64,000 nucleotides of DNA from the NCBI GenBank assembly GCA_035651055.1, contig DASRGK010000107.1:8396-72395 (forward strand), in the 5' to 3' direction. This DNA comes from JAFKKF01 sp035651055 (GTDB lineage: Bacteria; Pseudomonadota; Alphaproteobacteria; Rhizobiales; Kaistiaceae). Below the pieces are notes generated by a model, which saw nothing but the letters and a program-made list of their open reading frames with translations, searched no databases and had not been told where the DNA came from. Made by a program: the position numbers and the translations under genes. Position 1 is the stretch's first letter; each line of letters starts with the position of its first letter. This document shows positions 8,327 through 18,295 of the stretch, piece by piece.

Positions 8327-9508
8327 GTGGACGTGGGCGGAGACAGCAGATCGCCGGCGCACGAGCGTCTTTTCGAAGCCGCGGCGATCGCACGCGACAG
8401 CCGAGGAAGCATAGTCAACTTTTTTCGAAGAATTCTTCTCTCGGAATATTTTATCCTGTACCTGACGATTTTCTATTTTCTTTCGATGGCCGCGATCTTT
8501 CCGGATCTGGCCACTCCACGGAACATCAGTAACCAGCTTTCCAACGTATGGCCGCTTCTCGCGGTCGCGACCGGTCAGACGCTGGTCATCATCATCCTCG
8601 GGATCGACCTAAGCCAAGGCGCCATAATGGGTTTTGCCAGCGTTGCCGGCGGATTCGTCATGGCGACGGCGGCAGACCCCAACCTCCTCGGCGGGAGCCC
8701 GCTATGGGGCACGGTGCTCACGGAGGGCGGCGGATGGCTCGCGGGACGATCCGGATCGGTCCTGATCGGTGTCGGATTGATGCTGGTTGTCGGCGGATTG
8801 GTGGGCCTGATCAACGGCTACTTCATCGCCCGTTTCCGCATGCCGGCCTTCATGGTGACGCTGGTCTCGCTGATGCTCTTCTCCTCGGCAGGCATCTGGC
8901 TCACGCAATCGCAGAACATCGTCAACCTGCCGCCGGAATTCACCCAGCTCGGATCGGGCGACCTCGTCTCCTTCTATTTCGGCGAGAAGGTCGAGGCGAC
9001 GATCAAGCGGCGCGACATCCTCTCCTTCCTCACCTACCCGATGGTGATCGCGCTGGCGCTCGCCGTCGCGGTCGAGATCATGCTGCGCTTCAGCGTACTC
9101 GGCCGGTACATCTACGCCATCGGAATGAACGCGAAGACCGCCGCGATCTCGGGCGTACCGGTGCGGCGCGTGATCATGGTCGTGTTCGTGCTCTCCGGCC
9201 TTTGCGCCGCCGTCGCCTCGATCCTCTATTCGGCCCGGCTCGGCGGCGGCCGTCCGACGATCGGCGCCGGCGCGGCCCTCCTCGACATCATCGGAGCGAC
9301 GGTGATCGGCGGGACCAGCCTCAGCGGCGGCAGGGGCAAGATCGTGTGGACGCTGATCGGCGTGGTGTTCTTCGTTCTCCTCGGCAACACGCTCAACTAC
9401 ATGGGCCTCTCCGCCTTCTACATCGACGTGGTGAAAGGCGGGATCATCCTCGCCGCGGCGGCGCTCGACGTAGCGCGCAACCAGCTGCTCGCAGGACAGG
9501 CGGCATGA
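8327..9508 (+). CDS. Sugar ABC transporter permease, CUT2 type (importer A, first)
   Basis: Inner-membrane permease of the RbsC-like family (393 aa), with about ten hydrophobic segments. It carries the family signature GIDLSQGAIMGFASVAGG and the late GGTSLSGGRGK loop that contacts the ATPase. The only usable start is GTG at 8327, which gives a hydrophilic N-terminal extension of about 30 residues, longer than usual. Its stop overlaps the ATPase start (ATGA). A second, different permease follows the ATPase, so the channel is probably a heterodimer. Confidence 0.85.
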   Translation: MDVGGDSRSPAHERLFEAAAIARDSRGSIVNFFRRILLSEYFILYLTIFYFLSMAAIFPDLATPRNISNQLSNVWPLLAVATGQTLVIIILGIDLSQGAIMGFASVAGGFVMATAADPNLLGGSPLWGTVLTEGGGWLAGRSGSVLIGVGLMLVVGGLVGLINGYFIARFRMPAFMVTLVSLMLFSSAGIWLTQSQNIVNLPPEFTQLGSGDLVSFYFGEKVEATIKRRDILSFLTYPMVIALALAVAVEIMLRFSVLGRYIYAIGMNAKTAAISGVPVRRVIMVVFVLSGLCAAVASILYSARLGGGRPTIGAGAALLDIIGATVIGGTSLSGGRGKIVWTLIGVVFFVLLGNTLNYMGLSAFYIDVVKGGIILAAAALDVARNQLLAGQAA

Positions 9509-11022
9509 GCGGACCGGCGATCCTCACGCTTGCCGCAATCGCGAAGGCGTTCGCCGGCATCCATGCCGTGCGCGACGTATCGCTGGCCGTCGGCCGCGGC
9601 CGGATTCTCGGCCTCGTCGGCGAGAACGGCGCCGGTAAGAGCACGCTGATGAACATCATCGGCGGCGTGGTCCGGCCGGATGGCGGCACGATGCTTCTGG
9701 ACGGCGCGCCCTATGCGCCGGCAAGCCCCGGCGAGGCCAGCCGGGCCGGCATCGCCTTCATCCACCAGGAGCTCAACCTCTTTAGCAACCTGACCATTGC
9801 CGAGAACATCTTCCTCAACGATTTTCCGCAGCGGCGCTTTGGCCCGTTCTCACTCATCGACAGAGCCGCGGTCGCCCGGCAAGCCCGCGCCCTCCTCTCC
9901 GAGGTCAGCCTCGACCTGCCGCCCGAGACACCCCTCGACCGGCTTTCGCCGGGCGAGCGCCAGCTGGTCGAAGTCGCCCGCGCCCTCCGGCTCGACGCCC
10001 GTATCATCATCTTCGACGAGCCGACGACGTCGCTGACCGCGCGCGAGACCGAGCGGCTGTTCGCGCTGGTCGCGCGCCTGCGCGAAGCCGGCAAGTCGGT
10101 GATCTACATTTCCCATATCCTCACCGACGTGGCGGCGCTCGCCGACGACATCGCCGTGCTCCGCGACGGCGCGCTGATCGAAGCCGGCGCCAAGGCGCAG
10201 TTCCCGATCGCCCGCATGATCACACTGATGGTCGGACGCCCGATCGACCAGCTTTATCCGCCGCGCAAGTCAGCGCCGCAGGCCGCGGTCCTGCTCGAAG
10301 CCATCAGCCTCGGCGCGACCGGCATCATCAGGGACGTGAGTTTCGCGCTCCATCGCGGCGAAGTGCTCGGCATCTTCGGATTGATGGGCGCCGGGCGCAC
10401 CGAACTCGCCCGCATCCTCTTCGGCCTCGACAGTCACGAGACCGGCGAAATCCGCGTCGAGGGCCGCCGGCTGCCGGCGCGCTCGGCGCGCGCCAGCATC
10501 CGCAGCGGCATCGCCTTCATCACCGAGAACCGGCGCGAAGAAGGCCTCCTGATGAACGGCACGGTTGCCGAGAACATCGCCCTCGCCGCGCTGCCCAGGC
10601 TCGCCATCACCCCGGCCGAGCTGATCGAGCAGGGCCGCATCCGGAGCGCCGCCGGGGCGCTCGCCGAGGCGCTCAACATCAAGACGGCGTCGCTCGACGC
10701 GCCGGCCAAGAGCTTGTCGGGCGGCAACCAGCAGAAGGTCGTCCTGGCGAAATGGCTGCTCTGCCGGCCCTCGGTCTTCATCATGGACGAGCCGACGCGC
10801 GGCATCGACGTGGGCGCCAAATACGAGATCTACTCGATCATCGACCGGCTCGCCGGGGCCGGCGGCGGCGTGCTTTTCATCTCCTCGGAACTGGAGGAAC
10901 TGCTGGCGGTCTGCGACCGCATCCTGGTGATGAGCCGAGGCGAGATCGTCGGCGAATTCGCTAGAGCCGGCTTCGACCGCGGGCGCGTGCTGGCTGCGGC
11001 CTTTCGCGAGGCGGCCGCATGA
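9505..11022 (+). CDS. Sugar ABC transporter ATP-binding protein, two-domain (importer A)
   Basis: RbsA/MglA-like ATPase of 505 aa with two nucleotide-binding domains in tandem. Domain 1 has Walker A GENGAGKST, a signature-like LSPGERQ and Walker B IIIFDEPTTSL. Domain 2 has the usual degenerate Walker A (GLMGAGRTE), a canonical LSGGNQQK signature and VFIMDEPTRGIDVG. The asymmetry is normal for the family. It overlaps both flanking permease genes by 4 bp, showing translational coupling. Confidence 0.9.
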   Translation: MSGPAILTLAAIAKAFAGIHAVRDVSLAVGRGRILGLVGENGAGKSTLMNIIGGVVRPDGGTMLLDGAPYAPASPGEASRAGIAFIHQELNLFSNLTIAENIFLNDFPQRRFGPFSLIDRAAVARQARALLSEVSLDLPPETPLDRLSPGERQLVEVARALRLDARIIIFDEPTTSLTARETERLFALVARLREAGKSVIYISHILTDVAALADDIAVLRDGALIEAGAKAQFPIARMITLMVGRPIDQLYPPRKSAPQAAVLLEAISLGATGIIRDVSFALHRGEVLGIFGLMGAGRTELARILFGLDSHETGEIRVEGRRLPARSARASIRSGIAFITENRREEGLLMNGTVAENIALAALPRLAITPAELIEQGRIRSAAGALAEALNIKTASLDAPAKSLSGGNQQKVVLAKWLLCRPSVFIMDEPTRGIDVGAKYEIYSIIDRLAGAGGGVLFISSELEELLAVCDRILVMSRGEIVGEFARAGFDRGRVLAAAFREAAA

Positions 11023-12065
11023 ACCGCGCCCTCTACGACCGCGTCAGCGGCTACCTCCTCCGCCATGCGGCGGCGATCATCTTCATCGTCGTCTTCGTCT
11101 ATTTCGGGCTCGCCGCCGACAATTTCCTCAGCGCCGAGAACTCGCTCAACATCATCAAGCAGGCTTCGTTCACCGGCGTCATCGCCGTCGGCATGACCTT
11201 CGTCCTGCTCACCGCCGGAATCGACCTCTCGGTCGGCTCCAACATGTACGTGTCCGCCATGACCGTCGGCTATCTCCTGCAGATACCCGGCCTGCAGGGC
11301 GGTTTCGGCGTCCTTGCCGGGATCGTCGCCGGCCTCGCCACCGGCGCGCTTTTCGGCGCGATCAACGCCGCCTGCATCGTCTATCTCAGGATCACGCCGT
11401 TCCTGGTGACGCTTGCCACCATGGTCGCAGGCCACGGGCTGGTGACCGCGATCACCCAGTCCTTCGGCCTCGACTATCCGGCGGCGTTCACGTCCTTCGG
11501 CGCGGCCTCGATCCTCGGCATACCGATTCCGGTGGCGATCTTCGCCGCCGTGGTCGCCGCGGCCCATATCGTGCTGACGCGCACGCCCTTCGGCCGCCAG
11601 CTCTATGCGGTCGGCAACGATGCCGAGGCGGCGCGCAAGGCCGGCATCGCGACCGACCGGATCATCTTCTCGGTCTATGTGATCTCCGGACTCTGCGCGG
11701 CGCTCGGCGGGGTGACGCTGATCGCGCTGGTCGGGCGCCTCAACCAGACATTCGGCGTCGGCAAGGAATTCGACGTGATTACTGCGGCAGTGCTCGGCGG
11801 AACCAGCCTCTTCGGCGGCGTCGGCACCGCCTTCGGCGCAGTCATTGGCTCGGTTCTCGTCCAGATGGTCCAGGCCGGCATGGTCTTCGTGAAGGTCAAC
11901 CTCTACCTGCAGCCGATGGTGCTGGCGGCGGTGATCTTCATCGCCGTCTTCTTCGACAGCCTGCGCGGCGCGCGGCTGGAGAAACTGAAGCGCCGATTCA
12001 TCCGCATGGACGCGCCGAACGAGCCGGGCGCTTCCGCCGGCAAGGAAATCGCCAACCCACCATGA
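11019..12065 (+). CDS. Sugar ABC transporter permease, CUT2 type (importer A, second)
   Basis: A 348-aa membrane protein with the CUT2 signature GIDLSVGSNMYVSAMTVG and the late GGTSLFGGVGTAFG loop. It differs clearly from the first permease, so the two are not a recent duplication. The start overlaps the ATPase stop by 4 bp. The C-terminal tail is basic and hydrophilic. It ends 68 bp before the start of a different, CUT1-type system. Confidence 0.87.
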   Translation: MNRALYDRVSGYLLRHAAAIIFIVVFVYFGLAADNFLSAENSLNIIKQASFTGVIAVGMTFVLLTAGIDLSVGSNMYVSAMTVGYLLQIPGLQGGFGVLAGIVAGLATGALFGAINAACIVYLRITPFLVTLATMVAGHGLVTAITQSFGLDYPAAFTSFGAASILGIPIPVAIFAAVVAAAHIVLTRTPFGRQLYAVGNDAEAARKAGIATDRIIFSVYVISGLCAALGGVTLIALVGRLNQTFGVGKEFDVITAAVLGGTSLFGGVGTAFGAVIGSVLVQMVQAGMVFVKVNLYLQPMVLAAVIFIAVFFDSLRGARLEKLKRRFIRMDAPNEPGASAGKEIANPP

Positions 12066-12133
12066 CGCAGAGCCTACCCCGCCGGCCCCGCACGCGGCCG
12101 GCGGACAACAAAACCAAGCGGGAGGAAAGAAGC

Positions 12134-13399
12134 ATGGGCACGAAGTTAAGTCGCAGGCGGTTCCTGACCACCACCGCGGCGGCAGGCGCCGGCCTTTATC
12201 TTGGCGCGCGGCCGCTCCGCTATGCCCGCGCCGCGGGCGGCAAGATCACGATCGGCACCGAAGCCGGATCGCCCTATGACACGTTCTACAAGAAGCACGC
12301 TGCCGAGTTCACCAAGGCAACCGGCGTCGAAGTGACATTCAACGCGATACCGCACGACAATATCCGCCAGCAGTTCGTCCAGGACGCGCTGTCCGGCGCC
12401 GGCGGCTTCGACGTCTACATCGCCGACCAGGTCTGGCTGCCGGAATTCTACGAGAAGGGCTTCATCGCCGACATCTCGAAGCAGCTCTCCGACGCCGACA
12501 AGGCGGACTTCTCGAAGACCGCGATCGAGACCGTCAGCTACAAGGGCGCGGTCGTCGCGCTCCCGATCATGGTGCACAACTGCGCCATGTATTACCGGAC
12601 CGACCTGCTCAAGGCCGCCGGCCTCGCCGGACCGCCCAAGACCTGGGACGAGTACCGCCAGTACGCCAAGGCGACGACCAAGGACGGCGTCTGGGGGACG
12701 ATGATCCTGTCCAAGCAGGGCATCGAAGCCTCGACCCGGCTCAATTCGTTCTACCAGCAGGCCGGCGCCGACATCATCGACGCCAGCGGCAAGCCGACCA
12801 TCGACACCGACGCCGGCCATGCCGCGCTCGAGTTCATGACCAAGATGGTCTTCGAGGACAAGGCGGCGCCGGAAGGCGTCCTCGAACTGCCAGACATGCA
12901 GGGCGCCTGGCTCGACGGCAAGCTCGCGCTGGCACCGGTCTGGCCCTACCTCTACTCGCTGGCGAAGGAGCCGCTCGGCGGCAAGTTCGCCATCGGCACC
13001 TCGCCCGGGCTGAAGCGTCCGGCGGGCACGGTCTATTCCTGGGGCTTCGCGGCGGCGGCCGGATCGAAGAACCCGGAGGCGGCCGCGGCATGGGTCAAGT
13101 GGGCGACGGATTCCGAGCAGCTCTACAATTTCGGCAAGGAATGGCTGAATCCGGTGCCGCGGAAGTCGGCGATCGACAAGATCGGCGCCGACAGCTCGAT
13201 CAGCGACAGCGACAAGGCGGCGATCGCGGCATTCGCGGAATCGGCGGCGGCGGGCACGTCGATGCCGATGATCCCGCAATACTCGCAGCTCCTCGAAATC
13301 CTCGGCATCATCCAGTCGGGCGTGATGTCGAAGGCGGTCAGCATCGACGACGCCCTGAAGGACGGACAGCAGCGCGCCGAAGCGGCGATGGCGGGCTAG
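12134..13399 (+). CDS. Sugar ABC transporter substrate-binding protein, CUT1 type (importer B)
   Basis: Extracellular solute-binding protein family 1, 421 aa. The N-terminus LSRRRFLTTTAAAGAG is a twin-arginine (Tat) signal, so it is probably exported folded. The start at 12134 follows a gggaggaaag ribosome site; an in-frame ATG at 12062 would overlap the previous gene and displace the signal peptide. It belongs with the two permeases downstream. Family 1 members usually bind oligosaccharides or polyols. A bulged hairpin follows its stop. Confidence 0.87.
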   Translation: MGTKLSRRRFLTTTAAAGAGLYLGARPLRYARAAGGKITIGTEAGSPYDTFYKKHAAEFTKATGVEVTFNAIPHDNIRQQFVQDALSGAGGFDVYIADQVWLPEFYEKGFIADISKQLSDADKADFSKTAIETVSYKGAVVALPIMVHNCAMYYRTDLLKAAGLAGPPKTWDEYRQYAKATTKDGVWGTMILSKQGIEASTRLNSFYQQAGADIIDASGKPTIDTDAGHAALEFMTKMVFEDKAAPEGVLELPDMQGAWLDGKLALAPVWPYLYSLAKEPLGGKFAIGTSPGLKRPAGTVYSWGFAAAAGSKNPEAAAAWVKWATDSEQLYNFGKEWLNPVPRKSAIDKIGADSSISDSDKAAIAAFAESAAAGTSMPMIPQYSQLLEILGIIQSGVMSKAVSIDDALKDGQQRAEAAMAG

Positions 13400-13411
13400 G
13401 CCCGAGGAACC

Positions 13412-13448
13412 GACGGCGGCCGGCCCAACTCCCTGCCGGACCGCCGTC
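13412..13448 (+). other. Hairpin after binding-protein gene B
   Basis: An 8-bp outer stem (GACGGCGG / CCGCCGTC) and a 4-bp inner stem are separated by a small bulge, with a 10-base loop. It lies 12 bp after the stop codon and has no T tract. Confidence 0.5.
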
Positions 13449-13487
13449 CCAGCCTCGGTCCGGCAGCGCGCCGGGCCGAGGCGGTTT

Positions 13488-14414
13488 GTGCAAAGCGAGG
13501 TGGCGGACATTCCGGCAGAACCAGGGACCATCCCGCTTCGCCCGCGTCGCCGCGGCAGGACGGGGATCGCGCTGACGACCCCGGCGCTCCTCGTCCTCGC
13601 AGCGGCGATGCTCTATCCCATCGGCTACACGATCTGGCTCAGCTTCAATTCCTCAAGGACGGCGCTCTCCGGGACGCCGGACTTCGTCTGGCTTGCCAAT
13701 TTCCTTAAGATCGCGGCCAACCGCGACTTCCAGGCGGCACTTCTCCAGACCGTCGGCATCGTTGCGGCAAGCGCGCTCCTCGAGGCGATCCTTGGTCTGT
13801 CGATCGCGCTGGCGCTCCACCGCGCGCTCGCCGGCTCGCGCATCTTCCAGACCATCTTCGCCCTGCCCCTGATGATCGCGCCGGTGGTCGGCGCCCTCGC
13901 CTGGCGCTTCGTTTTCGCCGACGGCTATGGCCTCATCGACACGATCGCCCGAGATTTCGGCGGCGAGGGGCCGCTGTGGTTCGCCGATGTCTGGCTGGCG
14001 CGGGCGGCGGTGGTGATCGCCAACCTCTGGCTGGCGCTGCCCTTCGACATTCTGGTCCTGCTTGCCGGACTGACGGCGCTGCCGACGGAGCCGCTCGAGG
14101 CGGCGCGCGTCGACGGCGCCTCGCCGGCCCAGATTCTCACGCGGATCATGCTGCCGCTGCTGAAGCCGGTGATCGCGATCATCCTCGTCACGCGCTTCGC
14201 CGACGCATTCCGCATCTTCGACGTGGTCTATGTGCTGACCGGGAGCGGCCCGGCCAACCGCACCGACGTGCTCTCGACCTTCATCTACCGGCAGATGTTC
14301 ACCAACTTCGACTTCGCCGGCGGCGCGGCCGCATCGGTGCTCCTCGTCATCCTCACCTCGGCGGCGTCGCTCGCCGCGGTGCTGCTCCTGCGCGAGCGGC
14401 AGGGGCGGGCATGA
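13488..14414 (+). CDS. Sugar ABC transporter permease, MalF/UgpA type (importer B)
   Basis: The 308-aa inner-membrane protein has six predicted helices. The cytoplasmic loop PLEAARVDGASPAQILTRIMLPLLKP is the EAA motif that docks the ATPase. GTG start at 13488. Its stop overlaps the next permease gene (ATGA). No ATPase gene accompanies the pair, so a shared CUT1 ATPase from another locus is expected. Confidence 0.86.
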   Translation: MQSEVADIPAEPGTIPLRPRRRGRTGIALTTPALLVLAAAMLYPIGYTIWLSFNSSRTALSGTPDFVWLANFLKIAANRDFQAALLQTVGIVAASALLEAILGLSIALALHRALAGSRIFQTIFALPLMIAPVVGALAWRFVFADGYGLIDTIARDFGGEGPLWFADVWLARAAVVIANLWLALPFDILVLLAGLTALPTEPLEAARVDGASPAQILTRIMLPLLKPVIAIILVTRFADAFRIFDVVYVLTGSGPANRTDVLSTFIYRQMFTNFDFAGGAAASVLLVILTSAASLAAVLLLRERQGRA

Positions 14415-15262
14415 GCGCCGCCGGGGCGCGCCCGGCGCGGTCGCGGCTCGGCGACGCGGCGACCTATCTGTTCCTGACGGTCACGGCGATCGTCATGCTG
14501 ACCCCGATCCTCTGGATCTTCTCGACCTCGCTCAAGCCGACGCCGGAAATCCTCGTCTCGCCGACGCGGCTCCTGCCGACCGCGCCGACGCTCGGCCATT
14601 ACGGCGTGGCGCTCTCCGGCGATTTCCGCTCGTTTCTGGTGAACAGCCTGATCGCGGCCGGCGGCGCGACCGTCGCCGGCCTGCTGCTTGCCATTCCGGC
14701 GGCATTCGGCTTCGCCAAATACGCCTATCGCGGGTCGGCCGGATTTCTCTCCTTCATCGTCGTCACGCGGGTTTTCCCGCCGATCGCGCTGGCGCTGCCC
14801 TTCTTTCTGCAGTTCCGCACAATGGGCCTCATCGACACTCCCTGGGGGCTGGTGGTCGCCTACCTGCCGATCGTGCTGCCGCTGATGATCTGGATCTTGC
14901 ACGGCTTCTTCCGCGACTTTCCCGACGAACTGATCGAGGCGGCGGAGATCGACGGGCTCGGCCCGCTGGCGACGCTCGTCCGCATCGTCCTGCCCCTGTC
15001 GCTGCCGGGCCTCGGCGTGGCGGCGCTATTCGGTTTCCTCGTCGCGTGGAACGAATTCGTCATCGCGCTGACGCTGACCCGGACGCCCGGCGGCGGGCAG
15101 ACGCTGCCCGTCGGCATCTCGACGCTGATCACCCAGTTCCAGGTCCTCTGGGGGGACATGATGGCGGTCGCCGCCATTTACCTGTTGCCGGCGCTGGCGG
15201 TGACCATGCTCACCCAACGCGGGCTGATCCGCGGGCTGATGCAGGGGGCGACCAAGGGCTAG
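14411..15262 (+). CDS. Sugar ABC transporter permease, MalG type (importer B)
   Basis: A 283-aa inner-membrane protein with the MalG-type EAA loop (PDELIEAAEIDGLGPLATLVRIVLPLSLPG) and an N-terminal SLKPTPEIL segment typical of this half of the channel. It is the last gene of the 8-kb rightward transcript starting at 7241 and converges with the GH127 gene across 30 bp. Confidence 0.87.
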   Translation: MSAAGARPARSRLGDAATYLFLTVTAIVMLTPILWIFSTSLKPTPEILVSPTRLLPTAPTLGHYGVALSGDFRSFLVNSLIAAGGATVAGLLLAIPAAFGFAKYAYRGSAGFLSFIVVTRVFPPIALALPFFLQFRTMGLIDTPWGLVVAYLPIVLPLMIWILHGFFRDFPDELIEAAEIDGLGPLATLVRIVLPLSLPGLGVAALFGFLVAWNEFVIALTLTRTPGGGQTLPVGISTLITQFQVLWGDMMAVAAIYLLPALAVTMLTQRGLIRGLMQGATKG

Positions 15263-15292
15263 ACGTAGCGCCAAGGGGCCGGCAGGCGGGGA

Positions 15293-17203
15293 TCAGCCGG
15301 GCGTTTCCGGGATCCACACCGTCATCCTGCCCGAGCCGCGATTGCACCACAGGTAGTAGGGAATCGCGGTGAGGTCGGCGGACCGGTCGACGGGCGGCGC
15401 CGTCCGGTAAAGGCTGCCGTCCCAGTCGTCCGAGGCGGCCACGCGCCCGCTGGCGACGACGCTGACGACCCCGCCGAAAAGGTCCGGGCGCGGCACCGCG
15501 CTCACCGCTCCGCTCCGCGGCAGCTTGATGCGACCGACGCTGATATCGGGGTTGTCGACCTGCTCGACGCAATAGACCAGCGGCCCGCGCTTCAGGACGA
15601 CGCGGCCGATATCCATGCGCACGTCGGGATGCGAATAGACACGCTCGACCGGCATCGGCAGGTCGAGGTCGACGATGTCGCCCGCCTGCCATGTCCGCTT
15701 GATCTCGACATAGCCGCGCACCCGATCGGCGGTTGCGACCGGCGCGCCGTTGACCCGCAGCGTCTCGCCATGCGCCCAGCCGGGGATGCGCAGTTTCAGG
15801 GAGAATTCCGCCGGCTGCTCGGGGTCGACAGCGATCGTCACCCTGCCCGACCACGGATAATCGGCGGTCTGGCGAATGGCAACGCGCGTTCCGGCGACCG
15901 CCAGGCGCGTGCTGCTGCCGCCGTAGAGATGGACGGCGACGGTCTTCTCGGCGGTCGAATAGAAGTAGCCGCCGACCGAGGCGACCAGCCGCGAGACGTT
16001 CATCGTGCAGCACGGGCAGGTGTGCCACTCCCAGCGCTTGTGGCTGCCGTCGCTTTCGAGCTTGTTCTCGTAGAAATAGTGTGTGCCGTCGCGCGACAGG
16101 CCGGACAGCGCGCCGTTATAGAGCGCGAGCTCGAGCGCATCGGCATAGGCGCCGTCGAGGTCGATGTTGAGCATGCGCTGCGCCCAGAAGATGAGCGCGA
16201 CCGAGGCGCAGGTCTCGGCATAGGCGGTGTCGTTGGGAAGGTCGTAGTCGACGGTGAAGCCTTCGTTGGCCGCCGCCGGGCCGAGACCGGCGGTGACATA
16301 CATGCGCTTGCCGGTCACGTCCTTCCACAGTCGCTCGCAGGCGGCCTTGAGGGCGGCGTCTTCGAGGTCGGCGGCAAGGTCCGCCATCGCCGTGTACATG
16401 TACATGGCGCGGACGGCATGGCCGACGACCTTGTCCTGCTGGCGGACGGGCTTGTGCGACTGGTTGTATTCGTAGGTCTTGGCCCAGTAGCGCCTGGGAT
16501 CGTCGCCGCGCGCGATCGCCTCGACGTCGAAGTAGTGGGGCGGCTGGTTGCCGCGCTCGTCGATGAAGTAGGCGGCGAGGTCGAGGTGCCTGCGGTCGCC
16601 GGTCGCGTGGTAGAGCTTGATCAGCGCCAGCTCGATCTCCTGGTGGCCACAATAGCCGCGCTTCTGGCCGGGACCGGTGCCGAAGGTTGCGCGGATGTGG
16701 TCGACATAGCGAAGCATGATGTCGAGGAGCTTCCGCCGCCCGGTCGCCTGGAAATAGGCGATCGCGCCTTCCAGCATATGCCCGGCGCAATAGAGTTCGT
16801 GGTTGTCGCGGAGATTGGTCCAGCGGTTCTCGATTTCGCGGCCGATGTACCAGCAGTTGAGGTAGCCGTCCGGGAGCTGGGCCTTTTCGAGGTCGTCGAC
16901 GATGGCATCGATCTGCGCCTCGATGGTCGCGTCGCGCCGGTGCGACAGCGCGTAGCTCGCCGCCTCGATCCACTTGCCGACATCGGAGTCCCAGAAGATC
17001 TGGGTGGTGAAATCGTGGCTGTTGCGCGGAATGCGGAGCGGCGGAGGCGGCTGCGGCACGCGCAGCGAATCGAGGATGCCGTATTCCTTGAGGCGGACAT
17101 GCTGGCTCGGAATCGTCCTGGTCAGCACCGTATCGAGGCGCTCGCGCCAGAACGGCCCTTCGATCCTGACCTCGGCGAAATTGACCGGTGTGAAGCGGCG
17201 CAT
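15293..17203 (-). CDS. Glycoside hydrolase family 127, probable beta-L-arabinofuranosidase
   Basis: A 636-aa member of the family once called DUF1680. GH127 enzymes use a zinc-bound cysteine nucleophile. Here AETCAS supplies the zinc-ligand Glu and Cys (about residues 330 and 332) and HTCPCC supplies the cysteine cluster (about 396-399). No signal peptide is present, so it acts in the cytoplasm on imported arabino-oligosaccharides. The start at 17203 leaves 22 bp after the LacI-2 stop and has a weak GGGAA site; an ATG at 17239 would overlap LacI-2. It is the last gene of a five-gene operon led by binding protein C. Confidence 0.88.
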   Translation of the reverse strand: MRRFTPVNFAEVRIEGPFWRERLDTVLTRTIPSQHVRLKEYGILDSLRVPQPPPPLRIPRNSHDFTTQIFWDSDVGKWIEAASYALSHRRDATIEAQIDAIVDDLEKAQLPDGYLNCWYIGREIENRWTNLRDNHELYCAGHMLEGAIAYFQATGRRKLLDIMLRYVDHIRATFGTGPGQKRGYCGHQEIELALIKLYHATGDRRHLDLAAYFIDERGNQPPHYFDVEAIARGDDPRRYWAKTYEYNQSHKPVRQQDKVVGHAVRAMYMYTAMADLAADLEDAALKAACERLWKDVTGKRMYVTAGLGPAAANEGFTVDYDLPNDTAYAETCASVALIFWAQRMLNIDLDGAYADALELALYNGALSGLSRDGTHYFYENKLESDGSHKRWEWHTCPCCTMNVSRLVASVGGYFYSTAEKTVAVHLYGGSSTRLAVAGTRVAIRQTADYPWSGRVTIAVDPEQPAEFSLKLRIPGWAHGETLRVNGAPVATADRVRGYVEIKRTWQAGDIVDLDLPMPVERVYSHPDVRMDIGRVVLKRGPLVYCVEQVDNPDISVGRIKLPRSGAVSAVPRPDLFGGVVSVVASGRVAASDDWDGSLYRTAPPVDRSADLTAIPYYLWCNRGSGRMTVWIPETPG

Positions 17204-17225
17204 CGGCGGTTCCCGTATTTGGCGG

Positions 17226-18293
17226 TCAGAGCGAGGCAATGCGGGCGCCGCAGGAATCGCGGACGACCAGCGTGCAGGGCAGCCGGCGAACGCCGGCGAA
17301 ACGCTCGCCGGCGATGAGCTGCATCATCTTGCGGCCCGCCTCGCGGCCCATTTCGTTGAGGTTCATGTCGACGCTGGTCAGCGCCGGGCGGGTCGCCTGG
17401 GCGATGATCTCCCAGTTGTCGAAGCCGACCAGGGCGACATCCTCCGGGACGGCAACCCCGCGCTCGCGGAGCGCATCGGCAACGCCGCGCGCGATCTGGT
17501 CGTTGCCACAGAAGATCGCATCGGGCGCGTTACGCCGCGTCCGGAAGAGGCGCCCTACCGCCTCGCGGCCCCACGCCTCCGACCAGGTGCCGGAAAGGTA
17601 GAGGCCGTCAATGTCAGAGCGCCCGGCCCGCTGAAGCGTCCTGGCGTAGCCCTGCCGGCGGAGGCGGACGGCCTCGAAGCGCTCGGGCCCGGTGACATGG
17701 GCGATGCGCTTGCGGCCGAGTTTGATCAAATGCTCGACGGCAAGCACCGCGCCGCCCTCGTCGTCGGGCACGAGGCTGTATTCATTGGGGTCGTCGACCC
17801 GCGAATAGACGTAGAGCACCGGAATCCCCGGCGACGGCACGACCAGCTTCGGACGCAGGTCGGCGCGGCGGCCGGTCACCACGATGCCGTCGACGCGCTT
17901 GCCGATCAGCGATTCGACATGCTGCGCCTCACGCACCGGATCGTCGGTGGCGTTGCACATGAAGACCGACATGCGGCTGTCGGTGAGGCATTCCTCCAGC
18001 CCCTCCATGATCGGAATCGTGAAACGGCCGAAACTGTCGGTCGAGATCAGGCCGACGGTGAGGCTGTGGCCGCGATGCAGGCTCTGGGCGAGGCTGTTCG
18101 GGCGGAAACCGAGGCCCTTGGCGACTTCCGCGATGCGGGTCCGGGTCTCCTGCCTGAGGCTGCCGCTGTTGTTGAGCGCCTTCGACACGGTCGCGATGCT
18201 GACATTGGCGGCGCGGGCAACATCGTGAATCGTCGGACGTGCCGGTTCGCCGTTCCTGCCGGTCCTGCCGGTTCGGTTGATGCCCCGCGCCAT
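17226..18293 (-). CDS. LacI-family transcriptional regulator (LacI-2)
   Basis: The 355-aa protein has headpiece TIHDVARAANVSIATVSKAL, a hinge with NSLAQSL, and a sugar-binding core ending in DNWEIIAQATRPALTSVDMN. The ATG at 18293 is 2 bp after the permease stop. It lies inside the binding protein-permease-permease-LacI-GH127 operon, which has two AGGAAAAGCTTTTCCT-type palindromes upstream; a third lies before the operon at 7241. It is therefore the likely shared repressor of both. The inducer is expected to be arabinose-derived (inference). Confidence 0.88.
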   Translation of the reverse strand: MARGINRTGRTGRNGEPARPTIHDVARAANVSIATVSKALNNSGSLRQETRTRIAEVAKGLGFRPNSLAQSLHRGHSLTVGLISTDSFGRFTIPIMEGLEECLTDSRMSVFMCNATDDPVREAQHVESLIGKRVDGIVVTGRRADLRPKLVVPSPGIPVLYVYSRVDDPNEYSLVPDDEGGAVLAVEHLIKLGRKRIAHVTGPERFEAVRLRRQGYARTLQRAGRSDIDGLYLSGTWSEAWGREAVGRLFRTRRNAPDAIFCGNDQIARGVADALRERGVAVPEDVALVGFDNWEIIAQATRPALTSVDMNLNEMGREAGRKMMQLIAGERFAGVRRLPCTLVVRDSCGARIASL

Positions 18294-18295
18294 CG

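Noticed and set aside
15629..17317. 562-codon rightward frame over GH127
   Set aside because: Antisense shadow of a gene whose catalytic residues are all recognisable.
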